Source: Elymus sibiricus (Eukaryota; Streptophyta; Magnoliopsida; Poales; Poaceae). Taken from it: 64,000 nucleotides of DNA. Position 1 is the stretch's first letter, and the number at the start of each line of letters is the position of its first letter. Both the position numbers and the translations under genes were made by a program. Below, one piece after another: positions 44,975 through 55,950 of this stretch. The notes beneath the pieces were generated by a model, which saw only the letters and a program-made list of their open reading frames with translations, was not told the origin of the DNA and made no database searches. The stretch lies in the NCBI GenBank assembly GCA_039707655.1, contig CM077668.1, forward strand, positions 398,377,630-398,441,629, in the 5' to 3' direction.

Positions 44975-45450
44975 ATCTATGCCGACGACTTCGGCATAGC
45001 CACCGCCGAGGCACCAGTAGGTGCCACGTGTCGCCCAACTGTACTCCCTGGCACCAGACTATGCCGACGGCCCGGCCGTCGGCATATATTCAAATATATG
45101 CCGACGGCTTAGCCGTCGGCATACACTGGCGCCAGGGAATACCAGCATGTGCCACGGGTCAGCACTAAGCCGTCGGCATATGTTTAAATATATGCCGACG
45201 GCTTAGCCGTCGCCGTCGGCATCGTTTGGGTGTAACTTGACGGTGGCGCCGTCTGCCGCCGTCATACGAACGAGTTTGCCGACGGCCAATCTGTGCCGAC
45301 GGCCGTACGGACACCGTCGGCATAGGTACCTATGCCGACGGCTTTTCTATGCCTACGGCAGGCCCAGGTACGCCGACGCAAACGATGCCGACGGCGGCCG
45401 TCGGCATAGGTCTATCCTGACGGGATTTGGAGGCCGTCGGCATAGCCAGT
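44975..45450. repeat. 3' subterminal repeats of the CACTA element
   Basis: Dense TATGCCGACGGC/GCCGTCGGCATA motifs, including paired inverted copies at 45060-45125 and 45170-45220, mirroring the 5' end. Confidence 0.85.
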
Positions 45451-45463
45451 AATTCCGGTAGTG

Positions 45464-47827
45464 TGACGGCCGAACGGAAGCACGCCCATGCTCCCCGGTG
45501 TGGGACAAGGAGACGTCCCTCGGCAGCGCAGACCAGTGCACTAACATTGGACACTACAGAAGCGGGCGCCGCCGCCGCGCGCCGTCGTGGACCGGGACGT
45601 AGGCGATGGTCCGAATCCGAACTTGGCGTCCGCTTGCGAAGGAAGGTCACGGACAGCATGTTCCCTGCACTGCGTGAACCGGAGCACGTACATCATGCGC
45701 AGACGGCGCAAACGCTGATTACCCGCAGCAGTAGCGCCGTGAGCTCCGCCTTGACGTGAGCTTTGCCGAAGCACACCGCCCACGGCCGACCTGCGGGCCA
45801 CCTGCACCGACACGTTGCATGAGCCACTCTATGGCCTTATTCTCACCGCCGCTGTGTCAGCGTGCCCCGTGCTCGCCGTCGCCATGGCCTCGCGAGCTCC
45901 GCTGCGAGCCACGCCGCGCGCCGTCTGGACCTCGCCGATCGCTGGCACCACCGTGTCCAGTCTCACTGTCCGGGGGCCTCCTGCAGCCACCACCTCCAGT
46001 CGCGAACGCCCTCGCTGTCACGCGCGCCTCCGTGGACATCCGCTGGCCAAATCAAGTAATCAACCTCACTTGGAATTCCGCTGCAAAGGCCTCATCGGTG
46101 ACCCGCAAGAGGCCACTGAGACTCACCTCGCTTGGAACATGATATCGTGCTTGGAGCGGCCGCCCACCTCGTCTTCCGTTGCCGATGGCCGGTCGTCTTC
46201 CTCCGCTGGTCGTGCACAAAGCTCGAGCAGTGAGAGGACGTTTATGTACTGATCTACGTAGAGAAAAAGAGATGCGGCAAGGCCAGGACGGGAGAGGATC
46301 AATCAATCGATTGCTAGAAAAGGACGAACCCAGCACCCACAACGAAAAGCATCGGCGTTTGCTCACCGACGTCGGAGCGAGGACCCTGGCAGCAGCCGAC
46401 GCCCGAGCAGGAGGGGGAGAGGAGGCGAAGGAGGCCGTAACGGCGGCGGCGACGGGTCCACTTTCCTGGCCTCCGCGCTGCGCAAACCCTGTAAAACACG
46501 GTGAAATAGATCATCATCTAAACTCAGAAAATTAGGACCTTGGCGCGACAGGGGACCATCCAGCCAACCATGTACAAAGTGAAAACAAAAAGTTCAGCAA
46601 GAAACATTCAGAAGCTCACCATGACGGTGCTCGTCCGCATGGTCGTGGTGGCCTTGGGCAACCATCAACGTTGCAAGGGACCACTTGGAAGGTGGAAAGA
46701 TGCTACAGGAGGTCGGAGGCCAGGCACGACGTCTGGGCGGCGAGAAGCCGCAGAGATGGAAGAGGACGGGATCTGACCTTCAAGTGAACTGACACGTTGG
46801 GAGCTAGGCCGCAGCGCATGGGCAGCCGTGTGCAGGCAAGGGAGGTGCGGCAACGCGCAGCCTAGCGGTCGACGTTGTCGCCAAGGAGAGGTCATCCGAC
46901 CCTGCAGGAGGCAATGGCGAACAGGCATAGACGGCCATGACGGCGGGGTGCGGGGATGTCGATGCCGATGGCTGTGGCGCTCGGCGTAAGCTCTTACTTA
47001 ATGTTACGTAACTTTCCCTCCTGTAAACTAATCAGCCCCCCTGATTTTCACGGGGTGGGCCTGGGCCGTTTTTACTCCCAACCAAATTTGGCCACATAAG
47101 CTTCTACGTAAGTTTCGTAATACTTTTTATACGTAGATGTAGCAAAGCTCGTCCAGGTGGTGTGCGGACGGACGATGCGGTGCGGCAGCAGGGATGGGGA
47201 GAGGGAGGAGAGATGTGGAGTGCCGATGCGACGATTAAACCATTTATAACCAAAAAGCACCGGCGGAACAGGTATTTATCGGCAGCCGGTAGACACAGCA
47301 GCGCCGAAGAGAAAAGAAAAACGTAGTGAGAACCGCCCAAGGAAACGACATCCAGAACCTAAGACAGCACGTGCCAGCCGAAAATAACGACACGATCCCA
47401 GGCAGCTACGCGTCAAAGCCAAAAAGCAACACCACATGGGGGCCCACAGCAACGACGCGAAGGAAGAAACCACCGGAACCATCGGGCCGATTCGCATGCA
47501 AGTCAGCGCACGGCATGCACCACACGACAAGAAAACTGATCGTGGGCGACAGGAGAACAGAACGAATGTCCCACGACGCATCGAAAATGGCTAAACGCAC
47601 ACACAGACGCGCAAACCACGTTACAAAAATTTGAAACGAAGACCTACAGTCACCAGGAAAATCTACACCCCGGGAGCCCAAAAAAATCCGCGGGCCGTAA
47701 TCAACTAAGTGGGTAAACGTGGCGGCGAAAACTTCACCGGAAATAGTGGTTTTGGTATACTGGTCAATGGTCCGTTGCCTTGAAATTAAATTTTCAGGGT
47801 GTGACGTGATAAGTTTATTAAAGCTGA
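45464..47827. other. GC-rich region right of the CACTA element, no assignable gene
   Basis: Several open frames on both strands (e.g. minus 45330-45659, plus 45815-46252) with Arg/Ser/Pro-rich composition and no domain recognised. The minus frame ending at the CACTA target site stays in phase with the minus frame on the far side (33757-33977). 47.0-47.8 kb has no coding signal. It may be a decayed gene or captured fragments. Confidence 0.3.
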
Positions 47828-47838
47828 CCTAACCAGGG

Positions 47839-49191
47839 GGAAACGCTTGTATGCGGCGCGCCGGCCGAAACTTCGGCCGGTCGCGTCCACACGCGCAGCG
47901 TCCCACGATTCAGATCGCGACACGTAAATCTGGTGCCTTATCTTCTTCCTCCTTCATTCTAGTCAGCCCGTTTCTTCTACCTCCAGCGCCACGGCTCTGC
48001 TCCTCCCCAGTCTCTCCCACGCAGCTCGAGACTCCACAAGCTCTCTCACCGGCGGCAGCGTGCTCGCGTGTGAGAAAGCGTCGACGGCGGGGACGTCTAC
48101 CTCTGACGGCGAGTTGCAACCAAACGGAGACGGCGTTTTTTGCTGCCTCCGGTTCCCCCTTTGTTTTCCTGCCTGCGCACACACCGCCGTGAGGTCGACG
48201 CTCACGTTGATGCAGCAGTCGCCATGGATGTGCCCACACACAGCTTTGTTTTTCTGTTATGGAGTGCTGCAACCGGCCGCGGGAGATGCTACATCCGGCG
48301 GCGAGGGATGTTACAACCGATAATTATTTTTGCTGGAACCAAATACTGGATTTGTTGCTGTTTTTCATTTGCTGGAACCAGTGTTTTGTTTTGCTACTAC
48401 CGGCGCCTTCATTTGCTACTACCGGCGACGACATTTTTCTGTTACACAGGTTCGTGAAGATGATGCAACCTCGACGACGGGCGTCAACATTTTTTTTGCT
48501 GCAAACCATGAAGATTTTTGCTACAACCGGCAACAAGGTTTGTTACCACCCATACGCAGCGGCCGGCCGACGTTGATTTTTTTTTGCTACAACCACATCA
48601 ATTTTTTGCTGCAACCGGCAACCAAGGAAGCTACATCCGGTAAACAGTTTTGCTACAACGGCGACGACGAGCGACAGCGGCGAGCTTTTTTTGCTGGAAC
48701 TGATACACTTTTTTGCTACAAGCGGCCGATTTTTTTGCTACTATCGGCACCCCGAGGGAGAGTACTTTTTTTGCGAGGGCATCGCCGGAGGTGCTCCGAC
48801 CGGCGACCGGCGCCACTAGAAGCTGCGGCCGCCGCCCCCGGAGCTGCGACCGTCGCCACGAGGAGCTGCAACCCACGGGTGAAAGCTTGCTGCATACATG
48901 GATCTGACGAGAAACATGAGAGACGACGGCAGCGACCGGTGGCGACCGCGGCGAGTGCGGCATCCAGCAGCACGGGACGGCGGAGGGGAGGAGGTCCAGA
49001 TGAGGGGGTGGTCGCCGGCGGCCAGGAGGACGTCCAGGCGGAAGGGGGCAGCGCTCGCGCTGCGCGCGGGGAGGAAGAAGAAGATGAGAAAGTCAACGCG
49101 CGCAGGATTGGACGGTTGAAGCTCGCTGCATCGAACGGCTGGGGCTCGACCGGCCCAACAGTTGGGCCGGTGCGCCGGCGCAGATCACTGC
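47839..49191. mobile_element. Mutator-like non-autonomous DNA transposon
   Basis: Bounded by an 11-bp direct repeat CCTAACCAGGG (47828-47838 and 49192-49202), in the 8-11 bp range of Mutator target duplications. The ends are related inverted repeats: left TGCGGCGCGCCGGCC then GGCCGGTCG, right (reverse complement) TGCGCCGGCGCACCGGCC then GGCCGGTCGAG. The interior has no transposase. It carries about ten irregular TTTTTGCTACAACCGGC-type units between 48260 and 48760 and a GC-rich right half. The exact end may shift by one or two bases. Confidence 0.65.
48260..48760 (+). repeat. TTTTTGCTACAACCGGC interspersed units
   Basis: Variants of TTTTGCT(A/G)(C/G)AACCGGC recur at about 48264, 48390, 48412, 48514, 48603, 48648, 48710 and 48732 with 17-90 bp spacing. 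Long frames crossing them are repeat-driven. Confidence 0.7.
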
Positions 49192-49202
49192 CCTAACCAG
49201 GG

Positions 49203-49439
49203 TTAGCTCCTAGCTGGAAGGCGTTAATTAACTTACTTATTCCATCATATCGATGAGTACATTTTAACTTTTTTTGCGAATATCGGTGACGCGACATCTA
49301 CATGAATGATCAGTACAACAAGGTTTCTTTTGCTTCCATTTGTCAAAAAAAAAGGTTTCTTGCTTCCATAAAGAGATATTATTGTAGCAAACTAAACAGA
49401 AATTGTCTCACGTGCTGCATGGATCCGACGACGAGTGAG
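49203..49439. other. Short spacer, nothing recognised
   Basis: AT-rich, with T and A homopolymers near 49270 and 49346 and a near-direct repeat of AAGGTTTCTTTTGCTTCC / AAGGTTTCTTGCTTCC (49319 and 49352). Confidence 0.4.
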
Positions 49440-50087
49440 CTACTGCCTCCGCCCATCGTCTACCGTCGAGAGACGAACCTGTGTCGGTCGGGTTCAATTG
49501 CGTACGCAATGACGTCAATGATCTTGCGGTTTTCCCCTTGATCTCCACCAGCGAGCCCGTGGATTCACCTCCCCTCCGCCTGCCGCTCCGGCGGCAGGTG
49601 GCGGGGAGGGGATTTCTGGTGCCTTGTCTCCGGCTAGTAGATATGTAGGGTTTTAGTTCCCGCATGTGCGGCGTTTGGACGGATGGCGGCGCTTCTTCTC
49701 CGAGTCAGTCTTTCGGGCTCCGATCCTCCTCAAGTTCGTCCGCTGGGACGGATTAGACGGAGCTCCGGCGTAGATTCCTGGCAGCTCCTCGGGGCGGCGA
49801 GGTTAGGGTTTCTCGCCGTGCGTACGCAACGGCGATATTTGGTGTCAAATTCTTCAGATCGATTTAAGGATTCAACGGCGACGATTGCGGCTCCGGGACG
49901 CTGGTCCTTAGCGGCACGTGCACGAAGACTTCCCGGCTGTCATCGACAAGGTCAGGCCGGCTCTGGTATAGGAGCAGCGACAGCGGCTTCGGCGGCTCGT
50001 TCTGGCGGCGGCAATGGTCGTTCCGTGGTCCATGGACCTCGATGTAATTTTTATTATGTTCGAGGTGTTTTGTACTTCTGGTGAATA
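49440..50087 (+). mobile_element. Sense copy of retroposon family X
   Basis: GC-rich, no protein domain, ending GGTCCATGGACCTCGATG, a T-rich stretch and TGTACTTCTGGTGAAT. Its 3' end matches the reverse complement of 7730-7790. The 5' limit is approximate. It abuts the first of two Helitron-type 5' ends. Confidence 0.45.
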
Positions 50088-50241
50088 TCTACTCCTAAAG
50101 TCTCACTTGGTAGCTTCTCCTCACCGGTTTATTTTCGTCTAGTTTTTTTCGCCTCACCTCCCACCAGCCTCTTCACTGATTTTTTTTCACCTCACCTCCC
50201 ACACACAAAAAAAAAACATACGGTACGACTCCCTCGATCTA
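50088..50241 (+). repeat. Extra Helitron-like 5' end
   Basis: TCTACTCCTAAAG..ACTTGGTAG at 50088 repeats at 50242 as TCTCTACTCCTAAAGG..ACTTGGTAG, and the following 100 bp (CACCGGTTTATTT.., TTTTTTCG, CACCTC) is also duplicated, a period of about 155 bp. Confidence 0.7.
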
Positions 50242-50730
50242 TCTCTACTCCTAAAGGGGACTTGGTAGTTTCGCCTCCACGGTTTTATTTCACTGGTTTT
50301 TTTCGTCTCACCTTTCACCACCCCTTCACAGCGGTTTTTTCTCCCTCCCACTAAAAACCAAATCGATTCGTCCGATCCTCCTTCCGTTTTTTCGTGCTTT
50401 CTTTGACAAGTGCCGATTCAATTCAATCACGTAAATATTAGTTAATTAAGAATTCAGAAATCACATCATATATGTAAGATCACCTTTCTATATGGGAAAC
50501 AAATCACGTCGAATTACAGTTTCCATTTTTCTACTACCAGATCATTTTTCCAACCAAACCGGCCAGATCCCACGCATGTTCTGTTAGGCGAAAATTCATA
50601 CTCGACTGCACCGCCGCCGCCGCGACTGCGCCCCGCTGCATCACTTGTGAGTTGTGAGCGATCATCAAATCCCCCGAGCCGAGCGCTCGTCAAGTCCCTC
50701 GCCGGCGTCCATCGCACCTCGGCTCCTGCC

Positions 50731-50900
50731 ATGGCAGACCCGGCGTCCATCGTAGCAAGGACAACGAAGTTCACTCAGATGCTCAAGATTGAGAGGTACG
50801 AAGCCCTCAAGGGGTTCGCCATAGGCGCCAGCCTTCGGTCCAGCGTGTTCTCTATGGGCGGATACTATTGGTATGTGGAGTGCCGACTACATATGACGCC
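50731..50900 (+). pseudogene. Captured MATH-domain fragment
   Basis: From ATG 50731 the frame reads MADPASIVARTTKFTQMLKI, then YEALKG, SLRSSVF, and SMGGYYWYVEC. The spacing LKI..Y...KG...G..L.S..F..GG..W is that of the start of the MATH domain in grass MATH-BTB proteins, which act as substrate adaptors of cullin-3 ubiquitin ligases. Only about 50 residues match; after YVECRL the sequence loses similarity, and no BTB domain follows. About 90 bp of sequence before the ATG also looks gene-derived. It is a gene piece carried by the Helitron, not a working gene. Confidence 0.65.
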
Positions 50901-51418
50901 TTCTATGTCATCCATCGCTCGATCGCTCCGCCGCCGCCGTGAGCGCACCCCCTGTCCTCCCATCTGCCGCTGACAATTCCTCAGCGCCGGGCTGCCTCAT
51001 CTCGCTCACTATCTCGAGGTAGATGTTGGCACCACGGTAAGGTACGCATCGCCATGGATCAGGTGAGCCCGCCCGCCTTGCTCTTGTCTTCCTCTCTCTC
51101 TCTTTCTCTCTCTCTCCTGTGTAGCGGCAGCCGACAGCGTCATGGTATGATCTGGACTTGGTTGCTGCTAAATAGATGGATGGATTGAGTGGTGTAACTG
51201 ATGTTTCAAGATTTTTTTTCTTGTACAGGCTGTAGGATGTGGTGCACGAGAATTTCATCTTCAAGCACCTGGACCTCGACCTCAATCTCAGGAGTGCCTC
51301 TTCAAATTCTATATTTCTGTCTTTATGAAGTTTATATGCAGCACTGCTTGTTGCCAGATATGGCAAGATGGCACGAGTTTATATTTCCGTCTTTCATCAT
51401 GTTTTTCAGAAATAATGC
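50901..51418 (+). other. Helitron interior, unassigned
   Basis: Contains a (CT)n tract (51095-51117) and a possible exon around 51232-51295 with DVVHENFIF-like coding after a TTTTCTTGTACAG acceptor. I do not recognise the source gene. Confidence 0.3.
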
Positions 51419-51432
51419 AAGTGCAAGTTTGT
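51419..51432. repeat. Target duplication of the family Y retroposon, left copy
   Basis: AAGTGCAAGTTTGT, repeated exactly at 52674-52687 on the other side of the insertion. Confidence 0.9.
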
Positions 51433-52673
51433 TTTTTTTTTTGAAAAGGAGGAAGACCCCCGGACTCTACATCTGGACGATACATGCAACCACTTTATTA
51501 ATTATTCACAAAGACCTTACAGAGTAGTACATCAGTAATTCTGAAGCCACCATCTTGGCAACATCTGTCGCTACTTCTATCCACTTGATGAAGGGGTGCC
51601 GATAGTCCGAGCCTAATACCAAACAGACCTCGCACCTAAGCCTAACATCTAAAACCGGAGGCCCCAGCCAAGCCATATACCTGGTCTGGGGCACACACTA
51701 GTCCGGCGCACTCTCAGAGGCCGCCGCCGCCGCCGCCGTCTTCCACCGATCCATCTTCAGAGCAGATACTGACGCCACGACCTTGCCAGGTCTGCCATCG
51801 ACGCCACCACGACGCCAGACAGCGCGATCCTCCTGCGCGAGTCCATCTACACACATCGAACGCCGAGGCTCCACTGCGCCACGCCGCCGAGATCCACAGT
51901 CGTCGATGCGTAAGATGAAACACCGCTCCACCAAAGATGCTGTCCGCTGGTCCCTCGAGCCCATGCACACCTCCAAGACTGACGCCCCCAAGGGGGAAAC
52001 GACGCAAGAGCGCCGCCGTCATCCGATCTACCGATCTAGGGTTTCCCCCGGAGGTAGCAGATAGAGGTCTAGAACTTCTCCACGGCGATGTCTTCAAGAA
52101 GAGAACGACACAGAAGAGCGCCGCCATCGCTGGCCTTGGCATCTAGCCGAGCGCAAGGTTTTCACCCAGATCTGTTCGAATAACCTCCATCAAATCTTGT
52201 GTACGGATTGCCGCCATCTCCACCGGGACTGGAAATAGGCTCCAGGCCGCCGCGGCCTGACCAGCCAGCAGCCGCGCCGCACGAGCAGCAGGGCCGCCCG
52301 CAAGCCCCAGCCGCGCCACCGGAGAGCCCTACACCAGACCCCGCCGCCGGCCCAGGAGAGGACGACGCCACGTACGCCCAGCAGCCTCCGCCGCCAGCCC
52401 GTGCCGTCGCGCCGCCACGCCCCACGGCCGCGCCTCGCCGCCACTAGAAGAAAGTGTCCCGCGCCGCCATCCTCGGGCAGGAGGAGAAGAAGGCCCTGCC
52501 GCCGCCTAGGCCGAGCGGGCTTTGCCCGGCGACCTACGCCGGCGGCAGCGAGGAGGGGCGGAGGAGGGAGGGGGGGCGAGGGGCGGCAGATCTGGGCTCC
52601 CCCCGGCCGCCCACGGGGACGGCGCGAGGAGAGGAGAGAGGAGAGAGGCCTCGATACTGATGTGGCTCTTGCT
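51433..52673 (-). mobile_element. Family Y non-LTR retroposon, complete insertion
   Basis: 1241 bp inserted with a perfect 14-bp target duplication. A T run at the left (antisense poly(A)) is followed by GAAAAGGAGG and the CCCCCGGACTC..GATACATGCA tail shared with 29770-31080. The long exact duplication and poly(A) are the signature of LINE-machinery retroposition. The right half is GC-rich. Frames of up to about 160 codons on both strands lack known domains, so it is a non-coding or SINE-like passenger. It lies within the Helitron. Confidence 0.85.
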
Positions 52674-52687
52674 AAGTGCAAGTTTGT
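52674..52687. repeat. Target duplication of the family Y retroposon, right copy
   Basis: AAGTGCAAGTTTGT, identical to 51419-51432. Confidence 0.9.
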
Positions 52688-54648
52688 GACTCAACATGTA
52701 TGATATACAACAAAATTAACTGGAGCCGGTTTACATTTTCTTTTCTGATGCATCTAACTCCTATGTGATAGGTAAAATGACTACTTTCATTGCCATTGAT
52801 TGTTTTGCCAGAAGCAGTCTGCTCACCGAACATTGTAGCTAGGCTGACTGTGTATCAGGTGAACTGTGATAGTAATTCTTAAGTTTCAAGTTCTACTCTC
52901 TCTAATGTAAATACTAATAAAATATTGTTCTGCAGATCATTTCTGGTCACCTCCTTTTGAATGAAATTATTAAAAAGATCATGTAGTAAAGATGAACTTA
53001 CAATGAAGATTTTAGTTCATTTCTCTCGATCTTGCATAACAAATAATATTTACAATTTTATTTACGACTTTTTAAACCCAAGCACAGGACAACTGGCACT
53101 CAATCTCAAGCGGGCTAGCTAGCAGGTAGCATTGCCTACTAACCAGTCGGGCACAACCTCTTCATAGTTTCATGCAGGACTTGGTGAGATAAGAATGGTC
53201 AAATTCTAACCCATGATCTTGTAGCAGGAAAGCAACAAACCTTTGTGATTTAAAGTACGTTTTTTGCTTCTTCATTAAAAGGCAGGATACGTTGCACATT
53301 TGTGGACTTTGGTAAGTAAGATAGTTTCAGGTTAGTACTCCTTGGCAATGATCATGTTTCCAAATGGTTATAATTTTCGTTCTAAAGGGTCAGAAGTGAC
53401 CAACTATATCCAGCTGTGCCAAAGGAAACATCACCAATAATTTGATCTTCAGGAAACCTCAAAGAAAAATGTTTCAAATTCACAGCCACAGCAACATGTC
53501 CATCTACAAAGCTACATCCTAAGCAGGTTGCTGGATCAATCCGGCGGATAGACACGTAAATAGCTCGATGGATTGGTCCTGAGAATTCACACGTGAGTCA
53601 ACTAAAATTTCATAACACCCATCTGAAATAAGTCAAGTTAGTCTTTTATAGTAGAGATTGCTTGATTTTTCTGTTTTACTCCTCCTAGCCGAATGTTCAT
53701 GCATCGGATGAAATAAGTTTTCATGGCTAAATTTATTGCACAAGTAGTTACTGCTCTACAAGGAGGGAAAATTAGGTGCTTCATGTTCTTATAATTCTGA
53801 ATTTTTCATTAGTTCATGTATTTACGGCTAACTTGACATGGGTTTTGCATAATTCTTAGCGTGCTAGAGAAATATTTTTCAGTGATTGGGATCCTCAGCA
53901 GGTTACCTTTTTTTTAGGATAAGGTTACCTTTCTTTGTTCAGAATGAAGGCTAAAAACATGTTTTCCATGGTGTTTTTCCTATAGAGAAAAGCCAATGCT
54001 CACTCTGGTTAATCTGCATGTCAGGTATGCAGACGAGGAACTCAACAATCACACGTGCAATCTCACATCGATCAATCAAGGATAGATTTCCTATAGCTTT
54101 AATTGTTAAGTATTTATGCAGAGGCATAAGACTTTATTAGACACAACTTCACACTCTGAATTCATGGTTGGGAATGCTCTCACGTCTTCCCTCTATCTTC
54201 CTATTGCTCTGCTATATTATGTAGTGCATGCAAAATTGAATTTATTTTTTATCAGTGCACATGAATTACTAATGCTAATTTTTTTTCATTCTCGTTCTGA
54301 TGTACGCCACCATACTACTTAGCTTGAGGCATCATCCCACCCTCATTTGTATGCATCAAAATTCCAAATTTTGGTTCTTTTTAGCTTGTCTCCATTTTTT
54401 TCAGTGTACGTCTGAGATTTTCGGAAATGGTCGTTTGCCCTGTTTTGTTCCACATGCGGGTTGGATACTTATTCTCTAGCAGCAACACATAGGCATATTT
54501 GCTTTAGTTTCTTGATCTGGGACATTGATATGATGTCAACTTGCATGTCCTTGTTCTTAGGAAGCCATGGAGACTTCCAATTGGAACACTCAACATGCAC
54601 AAAGCCCAGCATGAAAGCGATGGGCTGGAGGAAGATGTTACCGGAGCT
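52688..54648 (+). other. Helitron interior, AT-rich, no gene seen
   Basis: About 2 kb of intron-like sequence. No ORF, domain or repeat could be supported. Confidence 0.4.
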
Positions 54649-54931
54649 AGGAGAACATCATCGATGATGAATATCAGACAACTATTGATGTTTTGCTCAT
54701 AAAGAGCTCAGCATGTTCCCTTATTTCACTACAAGCCTACAACCATCAAGAGCGCATTATCACTTCCAAGGATTTCTCAAGCTGGTGACAAGTATTGCAA
54801 CTCAATTGGAAGATATTTAGCCATCAAGCTGCTCTGGTTGCGCAGATTGAGGCAATTTTATGGACCATGGAGTGGCAGCTAGGGAAGAACCTGGAGGACC
54901 TTCTTGAGGACATCCAATTCTTGCAAAGGTG
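54649..54931 (+). pseudogene. Exon-like captured fragment, unrecognised
   Basis: One frame reads ENIIDDEYQTTIDVLLIKSS, later QAYNHQERIITSKDFSSW, a single TGA, then ALVAQIEAILWTMEWQLGKN and EDLLEDIQFLQ before a plausible CAAAG|GTGATC donor at about 54930. The composition looks like protein, but I cannot name a family. Probably a piece of a host gene or another transposon captured by the Helitron. Confidence 0.3.
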
Positions 54932-55950
54932 ATCTTCTGATTACCATGGCTGTCACTTGAATTATTGTTTTGATCCCTTTATATTGTCCTACTATTCGAT
55001 GGCTTCAGAATTGTTCAACTCATGTTAATTTTTACTGCAGTAGTCTCCCTTGCAAAGGCAAACGAGATCCTACTTTGGATACGTGTTGGATAGTGGATTA
55101 TGGTATTTGGCTCTATGTAGGTTGTCAACCATGATTTTCTTTCATCAAATTTACCATTTCAGCTTTTCATAGTCCCAGTATAGCAGGCTCAATAAGATTA
55201 TGTATCCTTGTATATAAAATTTATTCTCTGCATAGTTGCACCTTTTGCCAGCAGTACAAAAGTTCAACCACTTATTTTATTTTAAACAGAGATCTGAAGG
55301 ATGTCATATTACAATATATCTATACAAGACGAACTTGAGGGTGTACTAGATGAGATGGATCGACCCCTTAGTCGTAGTGGCAAGGTGATGAGAGGTGGTT
55401 GTAGCTATTCCATTGTGTCACAGGTAGAATGGTATTCAACTTTGGTTTACCATACCATACTTCTGTTTTTCCACAAGGCTGATGTAAGTTAAAATCTGGT
55501 CATGTCACATTCGTGTGCCAATGTTATAATTATGTTAAAGTATCTAACAATCCGTTTAAGATTTTTGAATCATTCTACATGCCTTTTCACTTGATTGGTA
55601 CATCTCTATTAACGATCTATTTAAGTCTTCTGAGTCGGTCCACATGTGTTTTCACTTGATTGGTTTTAATGTATTAAATTCATAGGGTTCTACTGATAAT
55701 TATCGCTTCTTCAAGACTCGAGTACTTGTCCTTGAGTGCACCATCACTGTTATGAGGCCAAATGTGGGGGACAAATTTGGTTCCCTAAGGAGCATTGGTC
55801 AGAGGACACACTGCAAGGTAATTTTTTTGTTGCACATAATTTGTTTGTTGACTGGTCTACAAGCTTTTAATTTGAACAATATAGGGTTATGTGGCCACCC
55901 TTTCCTTGCCAAATTATCGACGGTTGCCGGTTAGGCATTTCCCATGGGAG
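54932..55950 (+). pseudogene. Further exon-like captured fragments
   Basis: A stretch at 55301-55492 includes DELEGVLDEMDRPLSRSGK, and one at 55686-55818 includes STDNYRFFKTR then VLECTITVMRP, followed by a CAAG|GTAATT donor and a TATAG|GGTTA acceptor at about 55885. The LECTITVM motif resembles the end of MATH domains in MATH-BTB proteins, which would fit the fragment at 50731, but the match is short. No continuous gene can be assembled. Confidence 0.3.

Larger units (their letters stand above)
33978..45463 (+). mobile_element. Complete CACTA (En/Spm) transposon
   Basis: Starts CACTACCAGAATAAG at 33978 and ends AATTCCGGTAGTG at 45463, imperfect terminal inverted repeats of the CACTA superfamily. 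It is flanked by the 3-bp target duplication TGA (33975-33977 and 45464-45466). Subterminal regions carry many TATGCCGACGGC/GCCGTCGGCATA motifs in both orientations. Inside lie a TNP2-type transposase gene (37863-41622) and a second multi-exon gene (41778-44781), both with stops or frameshifts. The 11.5-kb element is full length but no longer autonomous. Confidence 0.95.

Noticed and set aside
48330..49196. 288-codon plus frame with FCYN-type repeats
   Set aside because: It follows TTTTTGCTACAACCGGC units and the GC-rich end of a Mutator-like element; no domain and poor start context.
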